Assembly (NCBI GenBank): GCA_900318265.1
Contig: ONKA01000011.1
Location: forward strand, 1-64,000
From: an uncultured Bacteroidales bacterium
Lineage (GTDB): Bacteria > Bacteroidota > Bacteroidia > Bacteroidales > F082
Length of the DNA: 64,000 nucleotides
Direction of reading: 5' to 3'
Below, piece after piece: positions 15,791 to 24,854 of the stretch. Within the stretch, counting starts at the first letter, position 1. Every line of letters begins with the position of its first letter. Under the pieces are notes generated by a model. The model did not search any database, was not told the DNA's origin, and saw only the letters and a list, made by a program, of their open reading frames with translations. The translations under genes and the position numbers were made by a program.

Positions 15791-16894
15791 CTATCTAATT
15801 CCTCTTTGATTCAACGCTTGTTGGTATTTCTGGGCATTGCGGTTGTGTTCGGCCAGGGTCTTGGCAAAGTTGTGGTAGCCAGAGAAGTCCTCCTTGGCGC
15901 AGAAATAGAAATAATTGTTGTCCTCGGCGTTCAGCACGGCCTTGATAGAGACGATGGACGGAATGCAGATGGGTCCAGGGGGCAGGCCAGGATATTTATA
16001 GGTGTTATAGGGTGATTCTATTTCCTTGTGGCGGTCGAGCACACGCTTGATGGTGAAGTCATTCCAGGCAAAGACAAGCGTGGGGTCAGCCTGAAGCAGC
16101 CAGTTTTCCTTTAGTCTGTTGAGGTAAACGCCGGCCATCCGTGGCATCTCGTCGCTCATGTTGGTCTCCTTGTTGACAATGGAAGCCAAAGTGCTGACTT
16201 GTATGGGCGTCAAGCCTTTGGATTGGGCTTGTTGCTTGCGTTCCTCGTTCCAGAACTTATTGTATTCCTGAAACATACGGTTGACGAAGCCTTCGGCATC
16301 GGTGTTCCAATAGAACTCGTAGGTGTCGGGCAGGAAGAGGGCAGGGATGGTGTAGTTGTTGAAGCCCAGTTGCTTGACATAGTCCTGGTTGTGAAGCAAA
16401 CGGGAGATGGAGGAGGAGTCGGCCTCGATTTGTTCGGCGATGCGGCCTGCCAGTTGGTCGACATTACGCATGTTGTTGAAGGTGACCTTCACGGGTGTTT
16501 GCAGTCCGCCACGCAGCATGTTGACCAGCTGGTTGTTGGTCATGCCGTTTTTCAACACGTAATGGCCAGGATGGACGTTGGCGGGAAGTTCCTTTTTCCC
16601 AGCCAGCCAGTCGAAGCTCTTTTCATTGACGATGCAATGCGTTTCCTTCAAGAGGGCTTTCACTTGCTCATAATCCGAGTCTGTTGGTATGAACAGTTCG
16701 ACGGCTTTCCCGTCAGCGGTCTTCACATTGGGTGACATGACGGTTTTGTAGCCCCAGTAGCCGAAGGCGACGGCAAAGATCAGCAGGATGATGAGCACGA
16801 GCCACACAGTGCGCTTCGCGCTTTTCCCGTTTTTCTTCTTGCCGCTTTTGCGCGGCTTTTTCTCATCGGGGAGTTTGGTTTCTATTTTGACCAT
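15791..16894 (-). CDS. mltG: Endolytic murein transglycosylase MltG
   Basis: 367 aa, family length. A basic cytoplasmic tail (about 1-28), one membrane helix (VWLVLIILLIFAVAFGYWGY), a LysM-like region, then the YceG catalytic domain with the active-site Glu in ASIVNKETNMSDEMPRMAGV and the late LQADPTLVFA and PGLPPGPICIPS blocks. It cuts nascent peptidoglycan strands at the outer face of the inner membrane. A -7 box lies at 16918-16925. Confidence 0.95.
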   Translation of the reverse strand: MVKIETKLPDEKKPRKSGKKKNGKSAKRTVWLVLIILLIFAVAFGYWGYKTVMSPNVKTADGKAVELFIPTDSDYEQVKALLKETHCIVNEKSFDWLAGKKELPANVHPGHYVLKNGMTNNQLVNMLRGGLQTPVKVTFNNMRNVDQLAGRIAEQIEADSSSISRLLHNQDYVKQLGFNNYTIPALFLPDTYEFYWNTDAEGFVNRMFQEYNKFWNEERKQQAQSKGLTPIQVSTLASIVNKETNMSDEMPRMAGVYLNRLKENWLLQADPTLVFAWNDFTIKRVLDRHKEIESPYNTYKYPGLPPGPICIPSIVSIKAVLNAEDNNYFYFCAKEDFSGYHNFAKTLAEHNRNAQKYQQALNQRGIR

Positions 16895-16917
16895 TTGTGT
16901 TTTCTTTGTTCAGGCCA

Positions 16918-16925
16918 CAAATGTA
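16918..16925 (-). promoter_or_regulatory. -7 box (TACATTTG) for mltG
   Basis: Minus-strand TACATTTG 24 bp before the ATG. Confidence 0.55.
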
Positions 16926-16985
16926 CAACTTTTTCCTGATTTTGGTTTCTTGGGGTTAGAATAACTCGTCGTTGTAATCGTCATC

Positions 16986-17963
16986 TTATTCTTCGTCGTC
17001 AGGTACATCAGGCAGGACGCCCTCTTCCATAGTCCTTTGGTATTCCTCGTCGGTGGGATAGTTGATGAACATTTTGCGTTTCAGGTTTTTCCACGAATGG
17101 AAATCAACATCGTAATAACCACAATCACCTATACTCAGATCTGTCCAACGGTCTTTTTCGGCAGTGTAGTTCCAGCTGTCGGGAAAACAAGTGCGGACCT
17201 CCCACTGCAAACGCGGAATATCCCCGTTGGGCTTTGTTATAAATATCCATTTGTAACCCTCGGAATACACCATTTCGTTGTCGGAAAGCGGATAGATTGC
17301 CAAATCCAAGCTCTTTGCGCCGTCATTGACAGTTACAGTAGAGTCTTTTATGCTGATTTTCTTGGCGTTAGCGATGATTTCTGGCGCAGGAATGGCATTG
17401 GTTATACTATATGCGGAGAACTTTTTAGTGTCGAAAACAAGTTCGGGCATAGGTTTTGAAACCGGATAGTTGGCAAAATATTGCCTGTCAAGTCCTTGGA
17501 TTTCATCAACTTCGCAAGCGTGGGTAAAAATCCGCTGTTTGTCTTCCTTGGTGTCGAAATAACAGAGGTCTTCTTCGTACTCTACGGGTTCTCCATAAAT
17601 CTCGGTCAAGTGGCTCATGACTGTAATTTGCTTGTAATCAGGTGTTTGAGCGTCGCATTTGGAGACCGCGAAAATCCATTCGTACTTTTTGAAATCAACT
17701 TTTTCGCAACTTTTATCGCGGTCGATTTTGTACGCGAAGTCTTTGCCGTCCTGAATAACATACAGACTATCGGCGGTGATTCTTAGGGCTGTGATATTTG
17801 GGCAGTCGTTGGACCATTTGTGAAGTTTCACAATCGCCGTTTGTTGAGCATTGGTTTCAATGGTGGCAGAATCGGTGTTTGCCGTGTTGTTAATGTTGTT
17901 TCCACCACCGCACGAAACCAACATTGCAGCACAAGCCAAAAGAATTATTGATATTTTTTTCAT
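16986..17963 (-). CDS. Lipoprotein of unknown function
   Basis: 325 aa. The N-terminus has a lipobox (AMLVSCGGG, Cys near 18), followed by an Asn/Thr-rich linker and an acidic body with no domain I recognise. Paired cysteines in the body (NDCPN, DKSCEK, SKCDAQ, DLCYF, HACE) could form disulfides outside the cytoplasm. The tail DVPDDEE is acidic. Codon use resembles the neighbours, except for somewhat more AT-rich DNA. Confidence 0.75.
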   Translation of the reverse strand: MKKISIILLACAAMLVSCGGGNNINNTANTDSATIETNAQQTAIVKLHKWSNDCPNITALRITADSLYVIQDGKDFAYKIDRDKSCEKVDFKKYEWIFAVSKCDAQTPDYKQITVMSHLTEIYGEPVEYEEDLCYFDTKEDKQRIFTHACEVDEIQGLDRQYFANYPVSKPMPELVFDTKKFSAYSITNAIPAPEIIANAKKISIKDSTVTVNDGAKSLDLAIYPLSDNEMVYSEGYKWIFITKPNGDIPRLQWEVRTCFPDSWNYTAEKDRWTDLSIGDCGYYDVDFHSWKNLKRKMFINYPTDEEYQRTMEEGVLPDVPDDEE

Positions 17964-17992
17964 CGTTTAAAGTTATTAATTATTGCCGACTG

Positions 17993-18000
17993 CAAATGTA
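17993..18000 (-). promoter_or_regulatory. -7 box (TACATTTG) for the lipoprotein
   Basis: Minus-strand TACATTTG 30 bp before the ATG. Confidence 0.5.
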
Positions 18001-18167
18001 ATGGTTTTTTGAGAAAAGTGGTGAATTTTGAAAAAAACATCCAATAAAAACAAATGGATTGTGCCCAATGCAGCGCAGATGACTGAGAGCATTCACACTA
18101 CAGTCAATGTTGCCTACATTCTTCATGGTGACAAAGGTAATGACTTTCCGTCAATTGTCATCAAACA

Positions 18168-18689
18168 TTAATCTTTTCTAATTAATTGAAACTCAAGTTC
18201 GTCTAAAAAACCGTCCTTTGACCTAATCCATTCCTTTTTCCTTCCGCAAAGCACGAAGCCTTGGCCGACAAACAATTGCTGGCTTTCCAAATTGGTCTCA
18301 TCAATGGAACAATACACCTGATGCAGCATGACATCCTTGAAGAGATATTCAATGCACAAAGCCAAAGCGGCCTTGGCATAGCCCTGCTGGCGGAAAGCCT
18401 TGTCAATGAGAATGCCCAAGCCCGCCCGTTGGTTGATGGCATCATAGTCAAAGATATCGATACAGCCTATAGACAGTCCGTTTTCGGTCAGGTCGATCAT
18501 TAGGCGAAGCTGCTTGTTGCTCAACAAGTCATTATTGCCCAAAAGGAATTGCTCGATCTGGAAACGGGTATAGGGCACATGCGTTCCGCTCACCCGCCAG
18601 ATGTCGCGGTCGTTCTCCCAAAGGAAAATCTGTCCGGCATCCTCGGGCTCGGCACAACGGAGGGTTATCGTGTCATTCTTGATGAACAT
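18168..18689 (-). CDS. GNAT acetyltransferase (RimJ/RimL type)
   Basis: 173 aa. The RimJ/RimL-like layout is visible: ITLRCAEPEDAGQIFLWEND near the start, the acetyl-CoA site LGILIDKAFRQQGYAKAALA, and Asn/Phe residues of the end, ETNLESQQLFVGQGFVLCGR. Related enzymes acetylate ribosomal-protein N-termini, antibiotics or small amines; the substrate is unknown. A -7 box (18771-18778) excludes a start at 18773; the ATG at 18737 is an alternative, but the domain begins right after 18689. Confidence 0.82.
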   Translation of the reverse strand: MFIKNDTITLRCAEPEDAGQIFLWENDRDIWRVSGTHVPYTRFQIEQFLLGNNDLLSNKQLRLMIDLTENGLSIGCIDIFDYDAINQRAGLGILIDKAFRQQGYAKAALALCIEYLFKDVMLHQVYCSIDETNLESQQLFVGQGFVLCGRKKEWIRSKDGFLDELEFQLIRKD

Positions 18690-18770
18690 TTTGTCCCATT
18701 TGTTGAAAATACCACTTTTCCAAGCAGGCTGGCACATAATTTGATTGACATAGCCCGCTAAAATTTTCGA

Positions 18771-18778
18771 CAAAAATA
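18771..18778 (-). promoter_or_regulatory. -7 box (TATTTTTG) for the RimJ-like gene
   Basis: Minus-strand TATTTTTG; implies a leader of about 75 nt to the ATG at 18689, or about 28 nt to 18737. Confidence 0.5.
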
Positions 18779-18858
18779 CACTTTTTGGTGCAATAAAGGT
18801 TGAAAAATAGCATTAATGAAACTATAAAACGGAAAAGAAACCATAAAAACTAGATAAG

Positions 18859-20334
18859 ATGAGAAAAGTGAGTTTGATGTTGATGCTTGCCGCAATGTTG
18901 GTGGCAACATCTTGTGAAGGAATGCTTAACAAAGCGAATGAAAACGAAAACAAGGCTGAACAGGAACAACTGCAAGGCGAAAACACCTCGCAAGTCGAGC
19001 AGGTTCAGCCCCGCGTGCAACGGACGGCATTTGTGCCTACCGAAAACACTCCCGACTTCGTTGACGCCGCTGAAAACAGTGTCGATGCAGTGGTGCATAT
19101 CATGACCAAAGTGGTGAAACAAAGCAACACCTACGAGGACTTCTTCGGAGCCTTGCTGGGCCAACTCTATGGCTACCCAGGGCAGACGCGCAACAATACG
19201 ATGGTGGCTTACGGCTCCGGCGTGGTGCTGACGCCCGACGGCTACATCGTCACCAACAACCACGTCGTGGAAGGCGCCGACGAGGTGGAGGTTACCTTTA
19301 ATAATAAGGTGAAGAAGACCGCCACCATCATCGGTACCGACCCGACCACTGACTTGGCCTTGATCAAAGTGGAAGCATCCGATCTTCCTTTCCTTACTTT
19401 TGGCGACTCCGACAATGTACGCATCGGCGAATGGGTGCTGGCTGTGGGTAATCCTTTCAAGCTGACCTCTACAGTCACGGCGGGTATCGTCAGCGCTAAG
19501 GCTCGTAACCTCAGCATTTTGGGTGAAGGAACTTCTGTGGAATCGTTCATACAGACCGATGCCGCTGTCAACCCGGGTAATAGTGGTGGCGCATTGGTGA
19601 ACACGAAAGGCGAGTTGATCGGCATCAATGCCGCCATTGCCTCACATACAGGTTCCTACGAAGGCTATTCCTTCGCCATCCCCTCCAACATTGTGCGCAA
19701 GGTGGTCGACGACCTTTTGCTCTATGGTACAGCCCAACGCGGTTTTCTTGGCGTGCAAATTGCTGAACTTACTCAAGAACTGGCCGAAAAGGAAGGCTTG
19801 GAAAACATTGAAGGCGTGTATGTTGGCGAGGTTACAGAAGGCGGCGCTGCCAAATTGGCAGGCTTGAAGGACGGTGATGTGATCACGGCCATCAACGGCA
19901 AGAAGGTGAACTCTACGACGCAACTCAAGGAAAACATCGGACAATACCGCCCTGGCGACAAGGTGGATGTCGAGGTGAACCGCCAAGGCCATCACCATCA
20001 TTATGAGCTTACTTTGCTCAACGAGGCTGGTAACGTGAATCTTGTTAAGAGCGGCGAGACGTTCTATAACTCCGAGTTTGGACTGATGTTGCAGCCCGTC
20101 AACCAAAATGAGATGAGCCGTCTGAACATCAAAAACGGTCTGAAGATTGTTGAAATCCGCCAAGGTCGTTTCATGAACTCGGGCGTGCCGGTCGACTTCG
20201 TCATCACCAAAGTGAACGGTTATTCCGTTAATGGCAAGTCGGACCTTGAGAATGCCTTGAAGAACAAACGTTCGCGCCGCACGACCATCGAAGGCGTGTT
20301 CCCGAACGGCATGACGGGCACGTTCTACTATTAA
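18859..20334 (+). CDS. degP: DegP/HtrA-type serine endoprotease
   Basis: 491 aa. A signal with a possible lipobox (LVATSC) precedes a trypsin-like domain with the His in YIVTNNHVVEGADEVEV, Asp in TDPTTDLALIKV and Ser in NPGNSGGALVN. Two PDZ domains follow (about 295-385 with FLGVQIAEL, and about 400-488). It degrades or refolds misfolded envelope proteins. The DNA between its stop and rpoD (20335-20544) shows no ATG-started gene; see findings. Confidence 0.94.
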   Translation: MRKVSLMLMLAAMLVATSCEGMLNKANENENKAEQEQLQGENTSQVEQVQPRVQRTAFVPTENTPDFVDAAENSVDAVVHIMTKVVKQSNTYEDFFGALLGQLYGYPGQTRNNTMVAYGSGVVLTPDGYIVTNNHVVEGADEVEVTFNNKVKKTATIIGTDPTTDLALIKVEASDLPFLTFGDSDNVRIGEWVLAVGNPFKLTSTVTAGIVSAKARNLSILGEGTSVESFIQTDAAVNPGNSGGALVNTKGELIGINAAIASHTGSYEGYSFAIPSNIVRKVVDDLLLYGTAQRGFLGVQIAELTQELAEKEGLENIEGVYVGEVTEGGAAKLAGLKDGDVITAINGKKVNSTTQLKENIGQYRPGDKVDVEVNRQGHHHHYELTLLNEAGNVNLVKSGETFYNSEFGLMLQPVNQNEMSRLNIKNGLKIVEIRQGRFMNSGVPVDFVITKVNGYSVNGKSDLENALKNKRSRRTTIEGVFPNGMTGTFYY

Positions 20335-20544
20335 TAAGTGGTGAAAAATCACTTTTTTCCCTGAGAAACAGAGGTTTCGGTACGATTATTGTAGTATTTT
20401 ACTTTTGGATTGGGAGTGAAACGGCCCAAAAGACGTTTCCTCCCAAGCCGGAAGATTATGCGAAAAAACTAAAACGTGGAGTTTGGTATGAAGAGAGAGA
20501 ACGTGAAAAAAAGCACTATAAACAATAAATAAGATTACGAAGAA

Positions 20545-21411
20545 ATGAGACAACTGAAAATTTCAAAGCAAATCACCAACCGCAATGCCGGTACTCTGGA
20601 CAAGTATCTGGCCGACATTGCGAAGGAGAGCCTGCTGACCACTGATGAGGAGGTCGAACTGGCTCAACGCATCAAGGCGGGCGACCAGGCCGCGTTGGAC
20701 AAACTGGTCAGGGCCAACCTGCGATTCGTCGTTTCGGTGGCCAAACAGTATCAGAACCAAGGTCTGAGCTTGCAAGACCTAATCGACGAGGGTAACTTGG
20801 GTCTGGTGAAAGCCGCCCAGCGTTTCGATGAGACGCGTGGCTTCAAGTTCATCTCCTACGCCGTGTGGTGGATCCGTCAGAGCATCCTGCAGGCCGTAGC
20901 AGAACAAGCCCGTATCATCCGCCTGCCCATGAATCAAGTGGGGGCATTGGCGAAGGTGAAGAAGGCCGTGGCGCTTTTGGAACAGAAGCTGGAACGCCGT
21001 CCCACCCTCAAAGAGATTGCCGATGAAGTCGGCATGGCGGAGGACAAGGTGGAGCAACTGTTGAACCTCAACTCACGCACCGTGTCGACCGATGCACCTC
21101 TCGACGACGAGGACGATGCCAACTTCTTGGATGTCTTCGTCTCCGACGACGAGCCACAGACCGATGCCTCGGTGGAGCAGGAGTCGACGAGCCGTGCCAT
21201 CCGAAACTCACTCGACATGCTCAACGAGAAGGAACGCACCATCATCTGCATGTACTTCGGCTTGGGCACCTCGCGTGAATACTCCCTGGAAGAGATCGCC
21301 ATGAAGCTCAACATCTCGCGTGAGCGCACCCGCCAGATCCGCGACCGCGCGTTGAAACGGCTGAAGAGCGCACCCAACTCGCCGCTCTACCAGATGTACA
21401 TGAACCAATGA
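20545..21411 (+). CDS. rpoD: Primary RNA polymerase sigma factor RpoD
   Basis: 288 aa, the length usual in Bacteroidota, lacking region 1.1. Region 1.2 (TLDKYLADIAKESLLTTDEE), region 2 (LQDLIDEGNLGLVKAAQRFD, AVWWIRQSILQAVAEQAR), region 3 and region 4 with the -33-type helix-turn-helix (SLEEIAMKLNISRERTRQIR) are all present. It directs transcription from the TAnnTTTG promoters seen throughout the window. Confidence 0.97.
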   Translation: MRQLKISKQITNRNAGTLDKYLADIAKESLLTTDEEVELAQRIKAGDQAALDKLVRANLRFVVSVAKQYQNQGLSLQDLIDEGNLGLVKAAQRFDETRGFKFISYAVWWIRQSILQAVAEQARIIRLPMNQVGALAKVKKAVALLEQKLERRPTLKEIADEVGMAEDKVEQLLNLNSRTVSTDAPLDDEDDANFLDVFVSDDEPQTDASVEQESTSRAIRNSLDMLNEKERTIICMYFGLGTSREYSLEEIAMKLNISRERTRQIRDRALKRLKSAPNSPLYQMYMNQ

Positions 21412-21447
21412 AAAAAGTGGGATTCCGAATTGGAATCCCGCTTTTTA
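21411..21447 (+). terminator. Intrinsic terminator of rpoD
   Basis: AAAAAG-t-GGGATTCC / GGAATCCC-g-CTTTTT with a GAATT loop, starting at the stop codon. Confidence 0.9.
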
Positions 21448-21448
21448 C

Positions 21449-21456
21449 TATATTTG
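21449..21456 (+). promoter_or_regulatory. -7 box (TATATTTG) for sodB
   Basis: TATATTTG directly after the rpoD terminator, 29 bp before the sodB ATG. Confidence 0.65.
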
Positions 21457-21484
21457 CAGCCACGAACATTTAACAAACAACTTT

Positions 21485-22063
21485 ATGAAATACGAACTCA
21501 TCCAATTGCCTTATGAGGCAAACGCTTTGGAGCCCGTCATCAGCAAGGAGACCTTGGGCTTCCACCATGGCAAACACCTGAATGCCTACGTCAACAACCT
21601 CAATGCCGCCATCGAAGGCACGAAATACGAAGACATGCCTTTGGAGGACATCGTGAAGACCGCTGACGGTGGCGTATTCAACAACGCAGGCCAGATTTTG
21701 AACCACAACCTGTATTTCACGCAATTCCGTGCCCCGAAGGCCGACAACAAGCCCACGGGCGTGATTGCCGAGTGGATCGACAAACAATTCGGCTCTTTCG
21801 AAGCCTTCAAGGAGGAATTCACGAAGAAAGGTGCCACCTTGTTCGGCTCGGGCTGGGTGTGGCTCTCCGTCGACAAGGACGGCAAACTGCAAATCACGCA
21901 GGAAACCAATGCCGGCAACCCCGTGCAACGCGGCTACAGGCCTTTGTTGACCTTCGATGTTTGGGAACATGCCTATTACATCGACTATCAGAACCGCCGT
22001 CCCGACCATCTGAACGCCTTGTGGCAAATCATCGACTGGGACGTGGTGAACGAAAGACTCTAA
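21485..22063 (+). CDS. sodB: Iron/manganese superoxide dismutase
   Basis: 192 aa, complete. Metal ligands: His in FHHGKHLNAY, His in QILNHNLYF, and Asp/His in the signature FDVWEHAYYIDY; LFGSGWVWL is also typical. It converts superoxide to peroxide in the cytoplasm. Enzymes of this group in the order are often cambialistic, and Fe versus Mn cannot be settled here. It has its own promoter and terminator. Confidence 0.96.
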   Translation: MKYELIQLPYEANALEPVISKETLGFHHGKHLNAYVNNLNAAIEGTKYEDMPLEDIVKTADGGVFNNAGQILNHNLYFTQFRAPKADNKPTGVIAEWIDKQFGSFEAFKEEFTKKGATLFGSGWVWLSVDKDGKLQITQETNAGNPVQRGYRPLLTFDVWEHAYYIDYQNRRPDHLNALWQIIDWDVVNERL

Positions 22064-22081
22064 ACGAAACACATCTAAAAG

Positions 22082-22116
22082 AAAATCGCGGCGGGGAAGG
22101 ACCTCGTCGCGATTTC
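22082..22116. terminator. Bidirectional terminator after sodB
   Basis: AAATCGCG / CGCGATTT arms with a wobble-paired inner stem, then a T-rich run; between convergent genes. Confidence 0.8.
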
Positions 22117-22121
22117 TGTTT

Positions 22122-24740
22122 TTATTGGGCTTTCATGATCCGATGTATGCTTCGGCTATCACCGTAGTCGACATGCATGATATAGCTGCCAGGACTCAAT
22201 CCGCTTAGGTCGAAGACGAAATGATTGTCGGAAACAGCTTTTTCCATCAGCAGATGGCCATAGACGTCATAAACGCGTACATTCTTAATGGCTTTTTCTG
22301 TTGTGATACTCAATGACGAAGTGAACGGATTGGGAAAGATCTGGCAGACAGCGGTATCTTCGTCAACACTGTCAAAATAGCGGAAATGCGCCACATAGTC
22401 CTCGGAGGCCGTCACCTCGAACGTATAGGTAACATCGGTAGAAACCTCAATGCCGTTTTTGGTCCAATTAATGAACTCATAGTTCTCGTTGGCTGTGGCC
22501 GTCAAGGTGCATGAAGTGCCGTAATTGTAGTTGCCTGCGCCTGTTACTGTGCCGCCTTCAATTGGGTCAGCGGTGGCATTGATCAGATAGTTGTTAATGG
22601 TGAAGTGTGCCACGTATGTCGCCGACTCGGTCACCGTGAAGCTATACGTCGGGTTAGTCGACACTTCTGTGCCGTTTTTCGTCCAATTGACGAAGCTGTA
22701 ACCCGTATTGGCCGTGGCCGTCAAGGTACAAACATCACCGAAATCGAAGCCTCCGCTACCCGTGACGACACCGCCTTCCGCTGGATCGGAGCTTGCGGTG
22801 ATGATGTAACTCTGCGACGAGAAGTTAGCCACAAGGTTACGATTGCTTTCAACGGTGAAAGTGAAGTCGGCCTGTGACGAAACCTGATTGCCGTTCTCCG
22901 TCCAATTAATAAAGGTATAACCTGTATTGGCCGTGGCGTGAACGCTACAATTTTGTCCGTAGTTATAAGTACCGCCGCCTGTAACGGTGCCTCCATTACT
23001 CGGGTTAGCGGTAACACTGACAGTGTAGGTGTTTACAGAAAAATGGGCGACATAATCAGCCGTTTCGTTCACAGTGAAGCTATAGCTCGGGTTAGTCGAC
23101 ACTTGGGTGCCGTCCTTGGTCCAGTTGACAAAGGTGTATCCCGTGTTAGCGGTAGCAGTCAAAGTGCAGGTCTCGCCGTAGTGATAGCTTCCATCACCTG
23201 TAACGACACCACCTTCAGTGGGATCTGCATGTGCAGTGATGGAATACGTTTGGGGTGAGAAACGAGCCTCGAGGTTGCGGTCGCCCGTAACGGTAAAGGT
23301 GTAGTTGGCTTGCGAGGTCACATAATTGCCGTTTTCTCTCCAATATTCAAAAGTGAAACCTGTTGCAGCGGTGGCTGAGACCGTACAGCTTTGTCCATAG
23401 TCATAGGTGCCGCCGCCCGTAACGGTACCTCCGTTAGTCGGACTGGCCGTCAGGTCAATGGTGTAACTGTTGGCCGAGAAATGTGCAATATAGGTCGCAG
23501 ATTCGGTCACGGTGAAGCTATAAGTGGGGTTGGTCGACACCTGGGTGCCGTCTTTCGTCCAGTTGACAAAAGTATAACCATTATTGGCGGTAGCGGTCAA
23601 GTTGCAGGTCTCGCCTTGGTTATAGCTGCCGCTTCCAGTTACGTTACCGGCACCCGTAGGATCGGCGGTAGCTGTGATGGTAAAGGCAGTGGGCATGATG
23701 GAAACCTGTTGGATGTTTCCGCCCACCATGGGATAGTTGGTGGAAACGACGCGGATGCGATAGCCATTACCTGTTGTGACATTGGGGATTTGTGCAGTGA
23801 TGCTTCCGCTGGTGTTAGTGGTGACGCGTCCTAATTCAGTAGGAGACGTGAAGTTTCCATAGGCATCGGAGAGTTGTGCGATGACTTGGTTGGCTGCTTT
23901 GTTGAGATTGTCGGGCGACATAGTACCCGTCAGAGTGAACGGAATGGTGATGTTAGCGCCAGGTGTGAAACTGCTGGAGGCCAATTGGCCCATCGTAAGG
24001 GTGGGGTTGTAAACAAGCAGCAAGTCGTCGATAAACAAATCGTCACTTGAATTGCCGGATCCAGGGGTTTCGTTGGTTGTAGCTGTCATGAGGATATATC
24101 GAATATCCGTGCAAGGACCATTGTTGTTGAACGGAATGCTCAATCGACGCCATGTGTAGGCACCATTTGCTGTTGATGTTCGGGTAAACGACAACGCCGC
24201 AGTAGCCACATGCATCTCAGCAGGAGACTCAGTGCCGTTGGCAATGATCCGGTAATCCGCATCACCATGGACAACGGCTTTAACCTGGGCCTTTTCGCTA
24301 GTACTGGTACAGCGGAAGCACACCCAAATCGTAAGAGAGTCGGGAAGTTGGTTAATGGGAGTGTTAAAGGCGTTATCGGAACGTTGTGTGTAATTATAGT
24401 TATCCGCGCCTGTAGACGATGTGCTACCAGCATTCATGCGACCGTTGGTGATGTTGCCGTTGGCCAAAACACCCCAAGTGGAATGTGGGTAAAGACGAAC
24501 ACTCTTATTTCCGCTGGAATTAGGACGTGTTTGAGAAGACTGTTCGATTTGACTCGTCAACATAAACGACCATCCGCCTGTTGCCGTACCTCCCGAATGC
24601 CAATGCGTGGGCTCACTGACGCGATTGGTCCATTGCTCGAAGCCACGATTGTCGAATTGAGGACCATATTGGGCAAATAGATTAATTCTTAAAAAACTGA
24701 TAATGAATAAAATAGATAAAAACTTTAGGTTGTTTTTCAT
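22122..24740 (-). CDS. Large T9SS surface protein with six divergent InlB-type B repeats
   Basis: 872 aa: signal peptide (about 1-23), a jelly-roll-like N-terminal region (about 25-250, with PDSLTIWVCFRCTSTSEKAQ), then six ~72-residue repeats (about 354-786), each built as VTGxGxYxYGxxCTLTATAN, then GYTFVNWTKDGxxVSTNPTY and ending in an AHF or ARF strand. The repeats are of the List_Bact_rpt / divergent InlB B-repeat type (Flg_new_2). A type A sorting domain begins at about residue 800 (CQIFPNPFTSSLSITTEKA). Two repeat classes alternate (A,B,A,B,A,A), differing in the last strand. It is probably displayed at the surface for adhesion or glycan binding. A -7 box is at 24770-24777. Confidence 0.9.
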   Translation of the reverse strand: MKNNLKFLSILFIISFLRINLFAQYGPQFDNRGFEQWTNRVSEPTHWHSGGTATGGWSFMLTSQIEQSSQTRPNSSGNKSVRLYPHSTWGVLANGNITNGRMNAGSTSSTGADNYNYTQRSDNAFNTPINQLPDSLTIWVCFRCTSTSEKAQVKAVVHGDADYRIIANGTESPAEMHVATAALSFTRTSTANGAYTWRRLSIPFNNNGPCTDIRYILMTATTNETPGSGNSSDDLFIDDLLLVYNPTLTMGQLASSSFTPGANITIPFTLTGTMSPDNLNKAANQVIAQLSDAYGNFTSPTELGRVTTNTSGSITAQIPNVTTGNGYRIRVVSTNYPMVGGNIQQVSIMPTAFTITATADPTGAGNVTGSGSYNQGETCNLTATANNGYTFVNWTKDGTQVSTNPTYSFTVTESATYIAHFSANSYTIDLTASPTNGGTVTGGGTYDYGQSCTVSATAATGFTFEYWRENGNYVTSQANYTFTVTGDRNLEARFSPQTYSITAHADPTEGGVVTGDGSYHYGETCTLTATANTGYTFVNWTKDGTQVSTNPSYSFTVNETADYVAHFSVNTYTVSVTANPSNGGTVTGGGTYNYGQNCSVHATANTGYTFINWTENGNQVSSQADFTFTVESNRNLVANFSSQSYIITASSDPAEGGVVTGSGGFDFGDVCTLTATANTGYSFVNWTKNGTEVSTNPTYSFTVTESATYVAHFTINNYLINATADPIEGGTVTGAGNYNYGTSCTLTATANENYEFINWTKNGIEVSTDVTYTFEVTASEDYVAHFRYFDSVDEDTAVCQIFPNPFTSSLSITTEKAIKNVRVYDVYGHLLMEKAVSDNHFVFDLSGLSPGSYIMHVDYGDSRSIHRIMKAQ

Positions 24741-24769
24741 AAGGCTTAAAGGTTGAAAAAAAGAAAATG

Positions 24770-24777
24770 CAAAAATA
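24770..24777 (-). promoter_or_regulatory. -7 box (TATTTTTG) for the repeat protein
   Basis: Minus-strand TATTTTTG 30 bp before the ATG at 24740. Confidence 0.55.
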
Positions 24778-24827
24778 GAGGATTATTCAAAAGATGAAAA
24801 CGAAAATCAACCAATCTCTATTTTTTC

Positions 24828-24835
24828 TACCTTTG
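24828..24835 (+). promoter_or_regulatory. -7 box (TACCTTTG) for the outer-membrane protein
   Basis: TACCTTTG 20 bp before the ATG at 24855. Confidence 0.6.
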
Positions 24836-24854
24836 CGGCCTCAATTGTTCAATC

